DNA of 64,000 nt from Phoronis australis (GCA_002633005.1 NMRA01000426.1:92974-156973), one strand, 5' to 3'. Shown: positions 24,560 through 36,503, counted from the first letter of the stretch. Made by a program: numbers and translations. Notes: a model not told the origin generated them from the letters alone.

Positions 24560-25372
24560 GCTTAGCGGACGCAACTAATGCACATTTATTACGGAAATGA
24601 ATCAATTCACTAAAAGCAGATTCTGTGGTGTTCTTAGCAACATTAAACATTTCTTGCCCTTTGAAACTTTGGAAAGTTTATACAATGGTCTTGTCCTTTC
24701 TCATTTTAATTATGGTATTTTACTAAGGGGGTGTGAACATCACAGTCAAATTACAGAAGAAAGGGTTTTTCGCACTATTACCTTTAGTTGTTTTAATGCC
24801 CATGCAAATTCTTTTTTATTTAAGACTACACAGGTACTCAAAATAAAGCTATTGTTAAAGTTTTTAACAAATATGTTTATAATTACCTACCTTCATTTTA
24901 ACACGTTCAGTTCAATAACCCGTGGGTCTCTTCATGAACATTACACAAGGCAGCGACATCTACAAACTCCTCGTTGTACTAAATCATTTGCTGAATATTC
25001 AGTTCAAAATGCCTTGCCTCATATCATTAATATAATAACCTTCCTGTGAGTGAAAAATGTTTACCAATCCGTTATCTTCTATTATAAATTATTTCAAGAA
25101 CGTTTGTTTTGAAAGTGCACTATTCCTACCTGCTTTGTGTGTAACTATTTTTGTTAAGCTTTCCTATTTTTTACAAGTAGTTTTAAATTACATTATCACC
25201 TAATTTTGTAATTCTGATTATCTCAAACATTGTATTTTTCTCTGGTGGCGTCAGCGTACCCGTCGGCTTCGGGTCCTTCACGGAGTCTTCATAAGCTTTA
25301 ATTTGTATTTACTGTATTTTTTGTCTTAACGTCAATAAATTATATTACTACTGCTACTACTACTACCCCGAG
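24560..25372 (+). mobile_element. Second non-LTR retrotransposon, 3' end (RT thumb region and 3'UTR)
   Basis: An ORF at 24597-25049 has the conserved post-RT pattern of CR1/L2/jockey-like LINEs: GVLSNIKHFLPFETLESLYN, then LVLSHFNYGILLRGC, then FNAHANSFLFK, then EHYTRQRHLQTPR, then FAEYSVQNALPH. A 3'UTR follows, ending in a microsatellite-like TACTACTGCTACTACTACTA tail at about 25350-25372. The copy is strongly 5'-truncated and its final motif is degraded. The clade assignment is uncertain. Confidence 0.75.
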
Positions 25373-25676
25373 ACTATCCTGCCCTGCAGCGAACAAGTAA
25401 ACACCCAAAACATCGCGTTAAATAAGTGTTTCAAATACATGTACCGGCACTTTGTTTGGGGCGGGGTGCTGTGCGTGAACTTGGAATCCTGCTTAATCTC
25501 AAGATGGCGTATGCGTGAATTTGGAATTGAACATTCTTTAAGGCAGTCAGGTGGAATTTTTTGTTGTTCAATGAAAAGAATTTTTGTAATTATTAGCCTT
25601 ACGATCATCCATTCTCTCCTGCACCGTAACTTGTGTCGCAGAACCGAGGAATGAGTGGCTAAATCAATTGTTGTTT

Positions 25677-26040
25677 AAGAAACAATAGATAAGTCTACTA
25701 CTGGACTTACGCATGTAGAGACTCGCTGGTTCCCTGCGTGCCGCTAGATGGGGCGGTAGCCGCGCCAGCACTAAGCACGCAGGGAACCAGCGAGATGTAG
25801 AGATGGCTACGTTGCGTCCTCCTCTCGAGGACTTCATCAGGCCACTGAGTTGTCACGTGACTTGTCATGTGATCCGTCGTGCAGTTTCCGCGGGATTCTC
25901 TTCAGCGCCCTATCCTGCACGACGGATCACATGACAAGTCACGTGACAACTCAGTGGCCTGATGAAGTCCTCGAGAGGAGGACGCAACGTAGCCATCTCT
26001 ACATGCGTAAGTCCAGTAGTAGATTTATTTATTGTTTCTT
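25677..26040. mobile_element. Long inverted repeat (125-bp arms, 32-bp spacer) with hammerhead-like motif
   Basis: The left arm 25677-25883, after removing an 82-bp MITE insertion with its target duplication, pairs with the right arm 25916-26040; each arm is 125 bp. The arms contain CTACTACTGGACTTACGCAT, CACGTGACTTGTCATGTGAT and, on the right arm, CTGATGAAGTCCTCGAGAGG followed by AGGACGCAACGT. The last resembles the CUGAUGA - stem II - GAAA core of Penelope-element hammerhead ribozymes, but with GCAA where GAAA is expected. The tail of the Penelope-like element at 8284-8312 has the same hairpin-GCAACGT ending. Inverted Penelope LTR-like ends are one explanation; a foldback element is another. 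Confidence 0.55.
25722..25794 (+). mobile_element. 73-bp MITE, copy 1, with 9-bp target duplication
   Basis: Perfect 20-bp terminal inverted repeats CTCGCTGGTTCCCTGCGTGC enclose 33 bp, including CGCTAGATGGGGCGG. It is flanked by the 9-bp direct repeat ATGTAGAGA (25713-25721 and 25795-25803). It interrupts the left arm of the inverted repeat. A second copy in opposite orientation is at 42360-42430. A 9-bp duplication fits Mutator-like or Merlin-like transposases; the family is unnamed. Confidence 0.9.
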
Positions 26041-27550
26041 ATATTGCCCAACTGGATGACTGAAAACATTCATCGTATTATCAATTGTTGTTTAATGAAA
26101 TGGATCGCCAGTAGCTGAAAGGTTGCTTAAAATAGACATTATTTTATTCAAATGTAATTGGATTTAGTGCATTGCAAATTTTTGTGAACATGAGCTTGAT
26201 TATTTGAATGAACTTGTCAAGTTGCCTCGCGTATTCCAAGCTCACGCACACGCGATCTTGATATTAAGCAGGTTTCCAAGTTCACGCAAACAACAATAGA
26301 CTCTGAACTAATCGACACAATCCACGACACCTGAAATCAGTATTGCAACATTCCAGATATACACCAAGCGTACCTTTTGAGGTTTTACAAAAAACTTTGC
26401 TTTTATGCTGTATGTTATTTTTTATATAAACAGTGTGTCTGCAATAAAGTTTATCATATCATAACTCGCTTCCAGCAGACAAATTAATATATCATCTACA
26501 GTTGTTGAACCACAACTTTCTTCTGATAAAAGTTAGTTTCATGTGGACGGTCGCCTGCAGATGTAAAGGCAGACGAACTCAGCGGTGTGCTCTAACGAGT
26601 GCATTTCTTATCACCCCTTTCTCGCTGTGAAACCGGCATGAGTGAACTACGAAAACAACCGAGCAAGTACCCGCAGTTAGGAATCGAAAACGCAGTGATC
26701 ACTTAAGTAACAGTAATGGCGTTTTTGGAATGTCTTCATGAACATTTTTTTAAACGAAATTTGGTCATGTAGCATACCTGTTTGTCTATGAATGTTCCTT
26801 TTTTATTAAAAGACGCCAGTCAACGACAGCTAAATCAATAAACAAATTGAACAGGTTTTCTACTTTCAGTGGGTGAAATTTTGCAGTTCTGTAGATATAT
26901 TGGTTGAATGCACACAATAAGGTCCAACACAACCTTAACTGATAAATCATTTTTGTGTTTTACAAAACATATATATTTTCCGTATTAAGCAAAAAAAATT
27001 CGATTTTCAATAAATCGCCAGTCCCGTGTACTTAAGGTTATGCAAGACATCACCAAAAGTCTTAAAGTTTCTACAAAACTGTAGATTTCAACTCAGTGAA
27101 AGAAAACATTTTGTGAAAGTAAAAGGCCTGTAGCTTCACTTTTTACCAAGATGACATTAATTGGGTCATGTGACCATATCTTTTAAGTAAAATTTAGCAA
27201 AGAGAGGTACATTCCTAGCAAAACGGTATGAAGACCAAATTTCATTTGATATGTTTAAAATGAAATACCAGAAAAGCTGTAAAGTTACAGTTTCCCAAGT
27301 TATTATTTCATTTTCGTTTTATGCAACTTTTGACTATACATAATCATAGAAGGATTTTTAGATAGCCCCTCATGGAAAAATGGAACATTTTAAAAATAAT
27401 TCTTATGAATGGTTTGAAGAAAACCACACAAGTTAGCCAAATTTGATCATTTTTCTACTGCCCTATACAACCAAAGGAGAGGTACACCAAAGAAGGGTTG
27501 TTGACAACTTCAATAGAATTACAAATACAAATAAGCAGGTTGAATTAAAT
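26041..27550. other. AT-rich intergenic sequence downstream of the transgelin-like gene
   Basis: No exon, RNA gene or mobile element was recognised. The 3' end of the transgelin-like transcript probably lies near its right edge. Confidence 0.4.
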
Positions 27551-27556
27551 TTATTG
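27551..27556 (-). terminator. Candidate polyadenylation signal of the transgelin-like gene
   Basis: TTTATT on the plus strand reads AATAAA on the minus strand, about 590 bp past the stop codon. This was assigned by position only. Confidence 0.3.
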
Positions 27557-28143
27557 AATATCCACGCTGTCTTCTGTTACAATTGAAATCACCGAGTTCT
27601 TATTTATATCATTTTCCAAAATTATTTCCAATGTTATCAAGATGTTATCAGAATATGTTGAAGTTGCCCGCCAGGGGGTGTGTCAGTAGCAGTAATCATG
27701 TTTTAAACAGAAATTGAAGAAAGATACAGTACAGCGCCAGAAAGCTCTTGCAGCTTTCATGGTGCGTTCAACGTGGTTAAAATGTCCACGTTTCAAAGGT
27801 ATTGAAATAAATTTTTCAAAATTAGTTTGAACATCGGAAGTTTTTGTACCTCAGGAATGTAAAGTTATAGGACACTCGTGGTGTCACAGGAAGCGAATGC
27901 GCTTAACTAAGCAGGTAATGAAGACGATAAAGAAAAATCGTTAGATAAAGCAAGATAAATAGGTGATGTTCCTTTTTGTGTCAAAGAACATTTATCAAAG
28001 ACAAAACACGATTCAAATGCCTAGGTTATTATTGACTGTCTCAGTACACACATATGTTTTATGGTAATTACGCTCTTGTAACGTTACAACTGAGGAATTA
28101 ATTTCGAACCATTCATTTCCGAACTAACTACTACACTCTGACG

Positions 28144-31100
28144 TCACATGTGACGTGTCGTCCCGTAAGCAGTCATCCCTGACTGTGATGCACCTTGGTT
28201 CGAACCGTATTGTAAACTTATGACTTTTTTACTTTCATTAATTTGATCCTCAGAAAACGCTCGCTTGTTTTTGTCGGCAAGTTTTACTCCAATCACTGGC
28301 CCTCTGTAACCATTTCTCTGAGCCTGAAAAGTAAAAGATATATTATGCAAACACTAATACATACAGTGTATATTAAACCACCAACTGGCGCAACTGTAGC
28401 AATCCTCAAATTTCAATATTTTGTACAGACCTTCGAGACACAGAACTGTAGTAACTCGTAAATATTTCTTGCCACAGAGCAAAAACTGTCGTGATTCGCG
28501 AATTGCGACAGTTTGGGCAGATTTTCAAAGCACAAATTGTCGCGATATAATAGGCGCAGTGACGGATTGTTCGCAGTCTTCGTAATGGAAATGGTCAGCG
28601 ACCATGCAGGCGAATGGGAGTACTGAGCTCGACTGTAACCGGAGGGACAAGAACGCAGCCTGCTTGCAAGTCACGAGCCTGAAGAGAATGGTCCTGTAGG
28701 CGACGGACAAGGTGGTTCAATATATGAAGAAAAACAAAGGGGCCAATGACGATATATAGACGGAGACCGTAGACACGTTAGCCTAGATGACTTCAACGTT
28801 TTATGTGACTCACGTGTAAAATCAGTGAGACATTAACACTGAAGACTCACATAGGAGGCAAACGATTGTCCCAACGTCATTTATCGTAATCTATTTTGTC
28901 CTGGGTACGCCATGAGCATGTGTTGCAGAGCGTAAAATAAGATGAGGATTGAGAATAATGTCATTTATTATGACGTAAGTAGAAGAACTAAATAAGACTC
29001 TGCAAGATGGGCAGGGAAAAAACGCCACCGGGGTGAACAATGAATTACCCTTAATGATGGAACCAAAACAAAAGACATAAGAACTGCCTGAAGGGCCTAA
29101 AGAAAAAATAAATTGACAAATGCCAAAATAATGAAGGTAAATACATTTAGCAAGTTAAATTTAATTTATGAATGGTGTTTCAGATACATATACACTTCAT
29201 TTAGACCGGGCTTCTAGCCGTTTTAAGCCAAGACTGGGCTTATAGCCGCCTTGTAGCCGCTTTAAGCCAAGACCAGGGTTATAGCCGCTTTAAGCCAAGA
29301 CCTGGTTTACGACCATTAATAACAATGGTTGCGATGCATGGCGCTTTATACCGGTAAGTTACCGAAGTTCAAAATCGCGGGTGCAGTACGTGAGTAAATA
29401 TTAACGTGTCGCTTATGGGCATTGCGACTGACAGTAAGTGCAGTTGCGACATTTAGGTTGTCGTACATAATAAAACACGCGAAATTAATACTTCAAAAAG
29501 GTGCTCTAGTGAATGAGTGCTTACCCGGCAAAATAACAGCAATATTTAAACCACTAAATACTTGAGGAGAAGCGGTGGGACGTCACAAGTCTCAGTGATA
29601 ACTACATTCATAATATTCCGCGTAGACACAGAAAACAAACACAATAATCATGGAAACAGGAATTATGGGTCAATCAGCGAACTTGGCTTACTGGATGCAA
29701 AAGCTACAAAGCTGAATTGAAATTTGTGCACAAGAACAAAACAGGAAAAGGAAAGTGAAAAGCAAGCAAAAGTTAAGCAATCAAATCAAATCACGTGACT
29801 TTCAACGTTAACTCACCAACGAGCCCAGCGTATGAATACAGTTAATAACCTGGAAATGTTTATAAGAACTATAGATTGCACGCAATCACAGTTTTTATAA
29901 AGTAATCATAATTTGTACCAAATACTGGTGTATTGTTATTATTATGGCATTCCTAATATTAGATTAAAAAGTCCAAGGTGCCACAGAAATACTAAAGTTT
30001 TGATTAACCCGGCACATACTGAAGGCCCAAGATAGTTGGTCACTTCACTTACCGTGTAGAGAGATTTGCCTTCATATAAATCTTGCGTCTGGAACGTATC
30101 CAGCTCTTGCATACCGTAAAGTTTACACGCATTCAAGAACATCTCAATATTCTCCATCTGAAACATTACATGAAGTTCCTATTTACAGTGTCTCTTACAT
30201 CAACCAATGCACAGGCGAGATACAGATGCGCAACGCTAAGCCAGAGCGATATTCATTGACAATGTGTTTCAATGCAGCGGGCAGAGTCGTAAAATGCATT
30301 TAAAAAACACTGCCTATAAAAGTGTAAAGCTACTTTTTGAAAAACTACACATTTTCAAGAATTAGTGATTCCATGTATAGGCTTGTGATTTAAGCAACAC
30401 AAAAGATATTGAAATGAGCAGCCAGGAGTGGCTGGATAATGAGTCTATCTAGGTCTGTAGTAAACGTAAATGACGATTTCAATACATGTAGGACTGGTAT
30501 CTTCATTTCAAATATAACCAGAGCAGTACTGCGTTCGTACTACATTAAAAGGGAAAAATGTGTAAATACATACAATGCTATCTGATCGCTTGAACACACG
30601 AACTCACGTGCTGAAATGAGGGTGAAGCTTACCTGTTTAAAAGCCAATTTGCTCGTGTTGTATTTTTTGATCAGATGAGGCGCTATTCGGGCCATTAACC
30701 TAAAAAGGACAGAAAACGCAAGCTTTTAAACGTAGTAGAGTATGTTTGAACCTAAAGCACGGATATGTAGTAGGAGTATAGGCCCTACTGTTATACATGT
30801 TTTAGGTAAAATTTATTTTGAAATTTTAAGATAACCAGTTTCACTGTTGTAGAAAGGTTATGATTGTTGCATTGAAAAAACATGACTAGAATTTTAGCGC
30901 ATCTTTTGTTTATTTAGAAGGTTTGACACTGAATTAATTTATCGTTAATTTTTTAAAAATATTCCTATTTTGATTTTTGGTCTGTGCCTACTAAAAATTT
31001 GCAAAAACGTGAAGCTCTACCTGGTGAGCACTGGGTCACCAAATTAATTTTCCGTTGCAGCCGCGTAAACAGAGACACCTCAGGCAAAAATGATGTGAAA

Positions 31101-33893
31101 TTAATTTGGGTTGCTGAAAAGCCACCTCTAATTGAATTCACATCTTTTTAAAAAAGTACAATACGTAGCACAATGTCAGTTTGATGTTTTAACGGCTCTC
31201 TTTAGATTCCCCGGTTTACTGATCCGATGTTCTTACTGTAATATTTCTGGATTATGGGTACTTCAAATTTTAACGTTTTGGCTTCCATACAGAAGTTCCA
31301 CCGTTAATTTTCCCCTATGTTTTATTTTGTTGCCCTGAGCGTTTCTCATCAAATCAGACAAAAGGCTCACCGACTTAGTTTTTTTATTTATTTAATAAAA
31401 AATAATTGCAGGCGGTCTGATACACGTTGTACCAGACGTGCGCAGGCCTCGCATGTGGGCCCATTGCACTGATCACCTGGAAATATTTTTATGCTCTATT
31501 AATATATGGTTAAAACCGAGCTGAGGAGCTAGAAACCTGGCTCAAGGGTTTAGCAGTGTGACCTGGTGAGACTCGAACCCACGACCTCGAGTAAAGAAAG
31601 CGGGCACTTATCAACCAGGCCACACTGTCCTCTCCGTATTTATTAAGCTCAAACAGCGCCTCATAAGAATGCACAGTTTAACCTTTTCAAAAGAGCGTCA
31701 ACTTCAAGATCACTACTGCCCTGTTGCCATAATGGCAGTCATTATATTATGTTTGATTTTGAAACAAGTTTAGTTGACGTGAAAAGTTTAAGACAAATGG
31801 TTCTTCTTTAATAAATTTAAGACAAATGGTTCTTCTTCAATTTAAGACAAATGGTTCTTCTTTAATAAATTAAAAAAATTGTCGTTTCACACATAATGCG
31901 GCGTACACTTGCTTCTCAAAATAGAACTCAGTTTTAGGATTTTATGATAAAAAAGTAAAATTACAAAAATTCCCTACACCATGATTCGCATTTGGAGTTA
32001 GAAATTCAACAAAAAAACTCATTTGCAACAAACTGCATAAATCGACAGAAGCAATTTTAATATCGACTACATGGCATCTCTTATAGGGCTTAACAAGTTA
32101 AACATCAGCCGCTGGACCGTTAGATTAACAAAAGTCAGGTGTTGTCAGTTGGGCAAACTCACACCAAAGTGACTTACCGTTTCAAACCCACTCTCTAAAT
32201 GGGTGGGTATTCTAATTTATCTACCCCGCCCCCCGTCTGAAACCCCAGGGAATAATTGGCGACCTGTGCACAGAGTTCATGACAAGGCCCCTAATAACTG
32301 AAAACATTGATCAAATTTATCGCGACATCAGTGCGAATATCTTCACTTTTCATCGAAAATTGCTTCTGTCCTAAGTAGCCTAACAAGCAAGGTCAATATG
32401 CTGACAGAAATGTGCATACTCGCACAACGCTTGTCCGTCCTTGAGAACTTCTTGGAAATCTTTGGGTTCATTAAAGTCACCGCTAGGTGGCACCAGCTGT
32501 ATCTCGGTCACTTGTTCTATCCAGTCTAGCGCCTCAAAAGCCAAGTTAAAGTCAAATTTGGCAGCTGTCTGGAAAACAGAGAATGTAAACTTGTGCATTC
32601 GTTTGAGGTGACGTACAGTGTCCTTCATTGTAGCTTGACTAGTATGTGCAACCGACCAGTTCGATTTGATAAACTTTATAACTAGACCGATGGGAGACGG
32701 CGGATCGTTCTCACGGGTTTCACGATTACTAAGCATAAAACACTCACAAGCATTTCTCTTTAGATTTCATTATTGTTGTTGTTTCTTTACATAATGGTTC
32801 ACCTACGTACCGCAAAGCATCTGCTTATACACAGTAAATATCATTTTCCCGGCATGGCTTACGAAATCATGAATGACTGTTCACGTCGGGTGCACTCGTT
32901 TTTAGTGCTATCTTCACCCGCTCATATTAATCTTGCGCTCTGTAAAAAAGAAACAATTGTTCCGTGTGTTTATCGCAGACCATTACAACCTCAGACATTT
33001 ACTGGTCTGTGAACGCAGGATGCGGTCTCACATATCGCTGATTGATTCAATTCCGAGTCTGCTATGCCGGGTAATCACTGAGTCACTCAAAAACTTTGTA
33101 ACGGACAAATGTTGTAACGAACCAATAAACTTGGTGGAGTACACAATGATGAAAAATCAAAAACTAAAGTATAACAAATTTAAACATTTCACTGCAATTA
33201 GCCTACTTACGCGTCCTTGAAGCTCTCGTGCGGTAACCATGATTGACCCATGCACACAACGCAAAAATGTTAAACTACAACACAACCTATACAAATGGAA
33301 TTTAGACTGAAAAACCTTGATTATTTTATTCACCGGTCACACGAACCAACTCTAAACTGAGGATAAAAATAAAAAATGAAACGTAAACAAAGCGTTCAAA
33401 CACTGGCGATTGACATTACTATTTGCGGGCACACGTCATACTGAGTACATCTCATGTGTCACGTTACACAAGTCTCCAGTAAAACAAACTGAAGTGTTTG
33501 CAAATTAGTTTGTAGTTATAATCTGAAAATAAATAGTAAATGTATAATTTCATAACTAAAGCTAACGAGCCCCCCCCGCCGGCATTTGGCGAAGTCGGCA
33601 AAAAGGTCCGGCTCAGAGAAACAAAAACTCCCGGCGAAAAAAGAAGAACACGGGACAAAGTTCACTAAAAAGACAAGAACTACCAAAATTCGGCGAGTGC
33701 ACAATTCACAGCTCTGAACGCAACTTACTTAGTAAAAGGTCCACATTTTAAAAATTCGAACCCCTCATTTTTAGGCTGGGTGCTTGCACGTATTACGCGA
33801 TAACCTTTTGGCACTACTAAATTTCTAATTAACAAAACTCACCTTCAAAGCACATTCTCGAGATAGCCCAAACGAAGGCCCTTTGTTTGCCAT
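28144..33893 (-). CDS. Transgelin/calponin-like (SM22/Mp20 family) actin-binding protein, complete, 6 coding exons
   Basis: Six minus-strand exons join in frame: 33843-33893, 32420-32568, 30633-30699, 30053-30157, 29817-29849 and 28144-28323 (585 bp, 194 codons plus stop). All introns begin GT and end AG. The N-terminus MANKGPSFGLSRECALK matches the transgelin start. A single calponin-homology domain follows: DFNLAFEALDWIEQV, then DFQEVLKDGQALCELMARI, then MENIEMFLNACKLYGM, then DTFQTQDLYEGKSLYT. The C-terminus carries one calponin-like repeat (VISLQYGSNQGASQSGMTAY). Family members bundle actin filaments in the cytoplasm, typically in muscle. Length is close to that of vertebrate transgelin (about 200 residues). 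Exon 5 is only 33 bp. Exon 1 with its upstream region is present twice (also 35053-35103), each side of an N gap. Which paralogue (transgelin 1/2/3 or Mp20) cannot be decided. Confidence 0.93.
29215..29312. repeat. Short tandem repeat in a transgelin intron
   Basis: GCCGCTTTAAGCCAAGACC-like units occur three times in an irregular array of about 33-bp periodicity, with TATAGCC between units. The array lies between the 29817-29849 and 28144-28323 exons. Confidence 0.65.
29817..29849 (-). CDS. 11-codon microexon of the transgelin-like gene
   Basis: The acceptor (TTTCCAG on the minus strand) is followed by 33 bp coding VINCIHTLGSL, then the donor GTGAGT. Both flanking introns are phase 0. The peptide fills exactly the gap between ...EGKSLYT and AQRNGYRGP, at the place where vertebrate transgelins read VQRTLMALGSL-like sequence, so the call rests on homology as well as on splice signals. 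The exon is symmetric, so skipping it would preserve the frame. Confidence 0.88.
31379..31630 (-). mobile_element. tRNA-derived SINE
   Basis: On the minus strand the element starts with a tRNA-like head: box A-like TGGCCTGGTTGATAAGTG (31605-31622) and box B GGTTCGAGTC (31570-31579), about 25 bp apart, as in RNA polymerase III promoters. About 180 bp of unrelated body follows, then an A-rich end (ATTAAATAAATAAAAAAA near 31379). It lies in a transgelin intron. No clear target duplication was found. Confidence 0.75.
31785..31875. repeat. Tandem repeat, about 30 bp, 3 copies
   Basis: AAGACAAATGGTTCTTCTTT or a near variant occurs three times in an intron of the transgelin-like gene. Confidence 0.75.
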
Positions 33894-34935
33894 AATAATG
33901 ATTACTGTTAAAATATCTTGACCTCAAATGCAGTGTTCCAAGTAATGACGCAGTCGTCGATTAATGCACAGTAGAGTGTTGAAAAAACGAATGATACCGT
34001 GACAGACAGAAGTACTGTTTTATATGACCGTGTGTATACTCAGCAGCGCCATCTATACACAAAACGTGATCAAATAAGTCAGTATATCTTGTATGGCTTC
34101 TCTAGAAACGCATTCTGAATTGCAAAACGTGAACTCGTGAAAATATACATATGGACATTGTAGCAGTGAGAACCTTTCATCAGGCTTGGTTTCGTTATAG
34201 TTTACTTTTTGAAGATAATCTTAATTTCATACAAAAGACATCACCTCAACGTACAATTCTCAGTGAAATAAAACTGGAAATAACAAGCTCTCATTCACAG
34301 GGAAACCATTTTGTCAAAATTTAAGTTTACATGACTAAATAGCTCTCATCTAGGATCACTTTGTAACATGCAGTTGTACGACTTCTCTCCACGCAAAGAT
34401 GTACAGTGTATCCTATTTCAGTTTTGACTGTGACTACTCATCACGAAATTGGTCTAAAATTGTTTCTCAACCAAATAAGAGATGAATTGTGAGATTGTGA
34501 TTGCTCAAGACCCGGCCATACAAACTGGCTTTTTACAGTGGATTACTTCATTTGCCAAGCATAATCTCTGCCAATAACAAAATGTTATTTTTCCAAGTCC
34601 ACAAACCACACCTCACATGAGGTAGGAACAAGTCACTACTAGTTTTAGAGCATAAGTGGTATAGTTCCTGCTTTGTTGATGGAGGACAGGCTCATAGCCA
34701 CTTCACGTAAGCCTGCTATAACCTCAGTAATCACTAGTGCAGGCAAGAAAATCACTGAACAAGTGTACAAGACCACAGACTAACAACTCTGAAAATTCTG
34801 TTCCAGGCAAAACCATTGAATTGGTTCAGGTTTCAGGCTGGAATGGTTTCTTTTGACTTTTTAATACTGCAATTTGTCCTTCCTAATTACACATAATTAA
34901 AAGGTCGTCCAATGGTGTTCATCCATTGGTTCAAT
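33761..34935. repeat. About 1.18-kb direct duplication, copy 1 (carries transgelin promoter and exon 1)
   Basis: Repeated at 34971-36145, offset 1210 bp, with a 35-N gap exactly between the copies. Differences are small: scattered base changes, and an insertion in copy 2 around 35395-35412. It contains the 51-bp first coding exon and a TATA box. Confidence 0.95.
34018..34024 (-). promoter_or_regulatory. TATA box of the transgelin-like gene (copy 1)
   Basis: On the minus strand GGTCATATAAAACAG contains TATAAAA, 125 bp upstream of the ATG, leaving room for a 5'UTR of roughly 95 bp. The same motif occurs in the duplicated block at 35228-35234. Confidence 0.5.
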
Positions 34936-34970
34936 NNNNNNNNNNNNNNNNNNNNNNNNNNNNNNNNNNN
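34936..34970. other. Assembly gap (35 N) between the two duplicated blocks
   Basis: The N run sits exactly where copy 1 stops and copy 2 starts, the pattern expected when a scaffolder places overlapping haplotype ends in tandem. Confidence 0.95.
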
Positions 34971-36145
34971 CCCCTCATTTTTAGGCTGGGTGCTTGCACG
35001 TATTACGTGATAACCTTTTCGCACTACTAAATTTCTAATTAACAAAACTCACCTTCAAAGCACATTCTCGAGATAGCCCAAACGAAGGCCCTTTGTTTGC
35101 CATAATAATGATTACTGTTAAAATATCTTGACCTCAAATGCAGTGTTCCAAGTAATGACGCAGTCGTCGATTAATGCACAGTAGAGTGTTGAAAAAATGA
35201 ATGATACCGTGACAGACAGAAGTACCGTTTTATATGACCGTGTGTATACTCAGCAGCGCCATCTATACACAAAACGTGATCAAATAAGTCAGTATATCTT
35301 CTATGGCTTCTCTAGAGACGCATTCTCAATTGCAAAACGCGAACTCGTGAAAATGTACATATGGACATTGTAGCAGTGAGAACCTTACATCAGGATGTAT
35401 TTAAGCTTGGGTTCGTTATAGTTTACTTTTTGAAGATAATCTTAATTTCATACAAAAGACATCACCTCAAAGTACAATTCTCAGTGAAATAAAACTGGAA
35501 ATAAAAAGCTCTCATTCACAAGCAAACATTTTTGTTAAAATTTAAGTTTACATGACTAAATAGCTCTCATCTAGGATCACTTTGTAACATGCAGTTGTAC
35601 GACTTCTCTAAAAAAATGTACAGTGTATCCTATTTCAGTTTTGACTGTAACTACTCATCACGAAATTGGTCTAAAATTGTTTCTCAACCAAATAAGAGAT
35701 GAATTGTGAGATTGTTATTGCTCAAGACCCGGCCATGCAAACTGGCTTGTTACAGTGGATTACTTCATTTGCCAAGCATAATCTCTGCCAACAACAAAAT
35801 GTTATTTTTCCAAGTCCACGAACCACACCTCACATGAGGTACGAACAAGTCACTACTAGTTTTACAGCATAAGTGGTATAGTTCCTGCTTTGTTGATGGA
35901 GGACAGGCTCATAGCCACTTCATGTAAGCCTGCTATAATCTCAGTAATCACTAGTGCAGGCAAGAAAATCTCTGAACAAGGGTACAAGACCACAGACTAA
36001 CAACTCTGAAAATTCTGTTCCAGGCAAAACCATTGGTTCAGGTTTCAGGCTGGAATGGTTTCTTTTGACTTTTTAATACTGCAACTTGTCCTTCCTAATT
36101 AACATAATTAAAAGGTCATCCAATGGTGTTCATCCATTGGTTCAA
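34971..36145. repeat. About 1.18-kb direct duplication, copy 2
   Basis: Second copy of 33761-34935. It keeps exon 1 intact, including the ATG and the GTGAGT donor. Confidence 0.95.
35053..35103 (-). CDS. Second copy of transgelin-like exon 1
   Basis: Identical in coding content to 33843-33893 (MANKGPSFGLSRECALK, then a GTGAGT donor). If the duplication is real, it is an alternative first exon with its own TATA-containing upstream region. If the N gap hides an assembly error, it is merely the other allele. Confidence 0.8.
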
Positions 36146-36497
36146 CTGCAAAGATTCATCTCAGATAACTATATAACTATTCCAGTTTTGTGATTTTGCC
36201 TTAATTTAAAAACGCTAAATGCACAAGGCCAACAATATTGAGTGCACTGAAATATCAGGGGATCATCTCCTTGATATGACACAATTACTCACTAGTGACA
36301 CCTGGTGAGTATCTGATTACATGGAAATAGTGATTGGTACATGAAGCCCTTCACACAGACCAAAGCAGAGCCTGTAGTAGGACAGTCACATATAACATCC
36401 TAAAGTTGTCAAACTTTGGTCTACAAACAAAGGATGAATGGACCAGCACAAACTTAACTTACTGCGAGTAAAACACCGTCTATAGAACGATACACAC

Positions 36498-36503
36498 TTT
36501 ATT
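36498..36503 (-). terminator. Polyadenylation signal of ITPA
   Basis: AATAAA on the minus strand (TTTATT on plus), about 110 bp past the ITPA stop codon, in a spacing typical of a short 3'UTR. Confidence 0.6.

Noticed and set aside
28525-28710. ORF YRTILFRLVTCKQ considered as the missing transgelin exon
   Set aside because: Weak similarity; the 33-bp exon at 29817-29849 fits homology, phase and splice signals much better.
31560-31635. A functional tRNA gene on the minus strand
   Set aside because: Boxes A and B are present, but the acceptor stem does not close and an A-tailed body follows; a SINE fits better.
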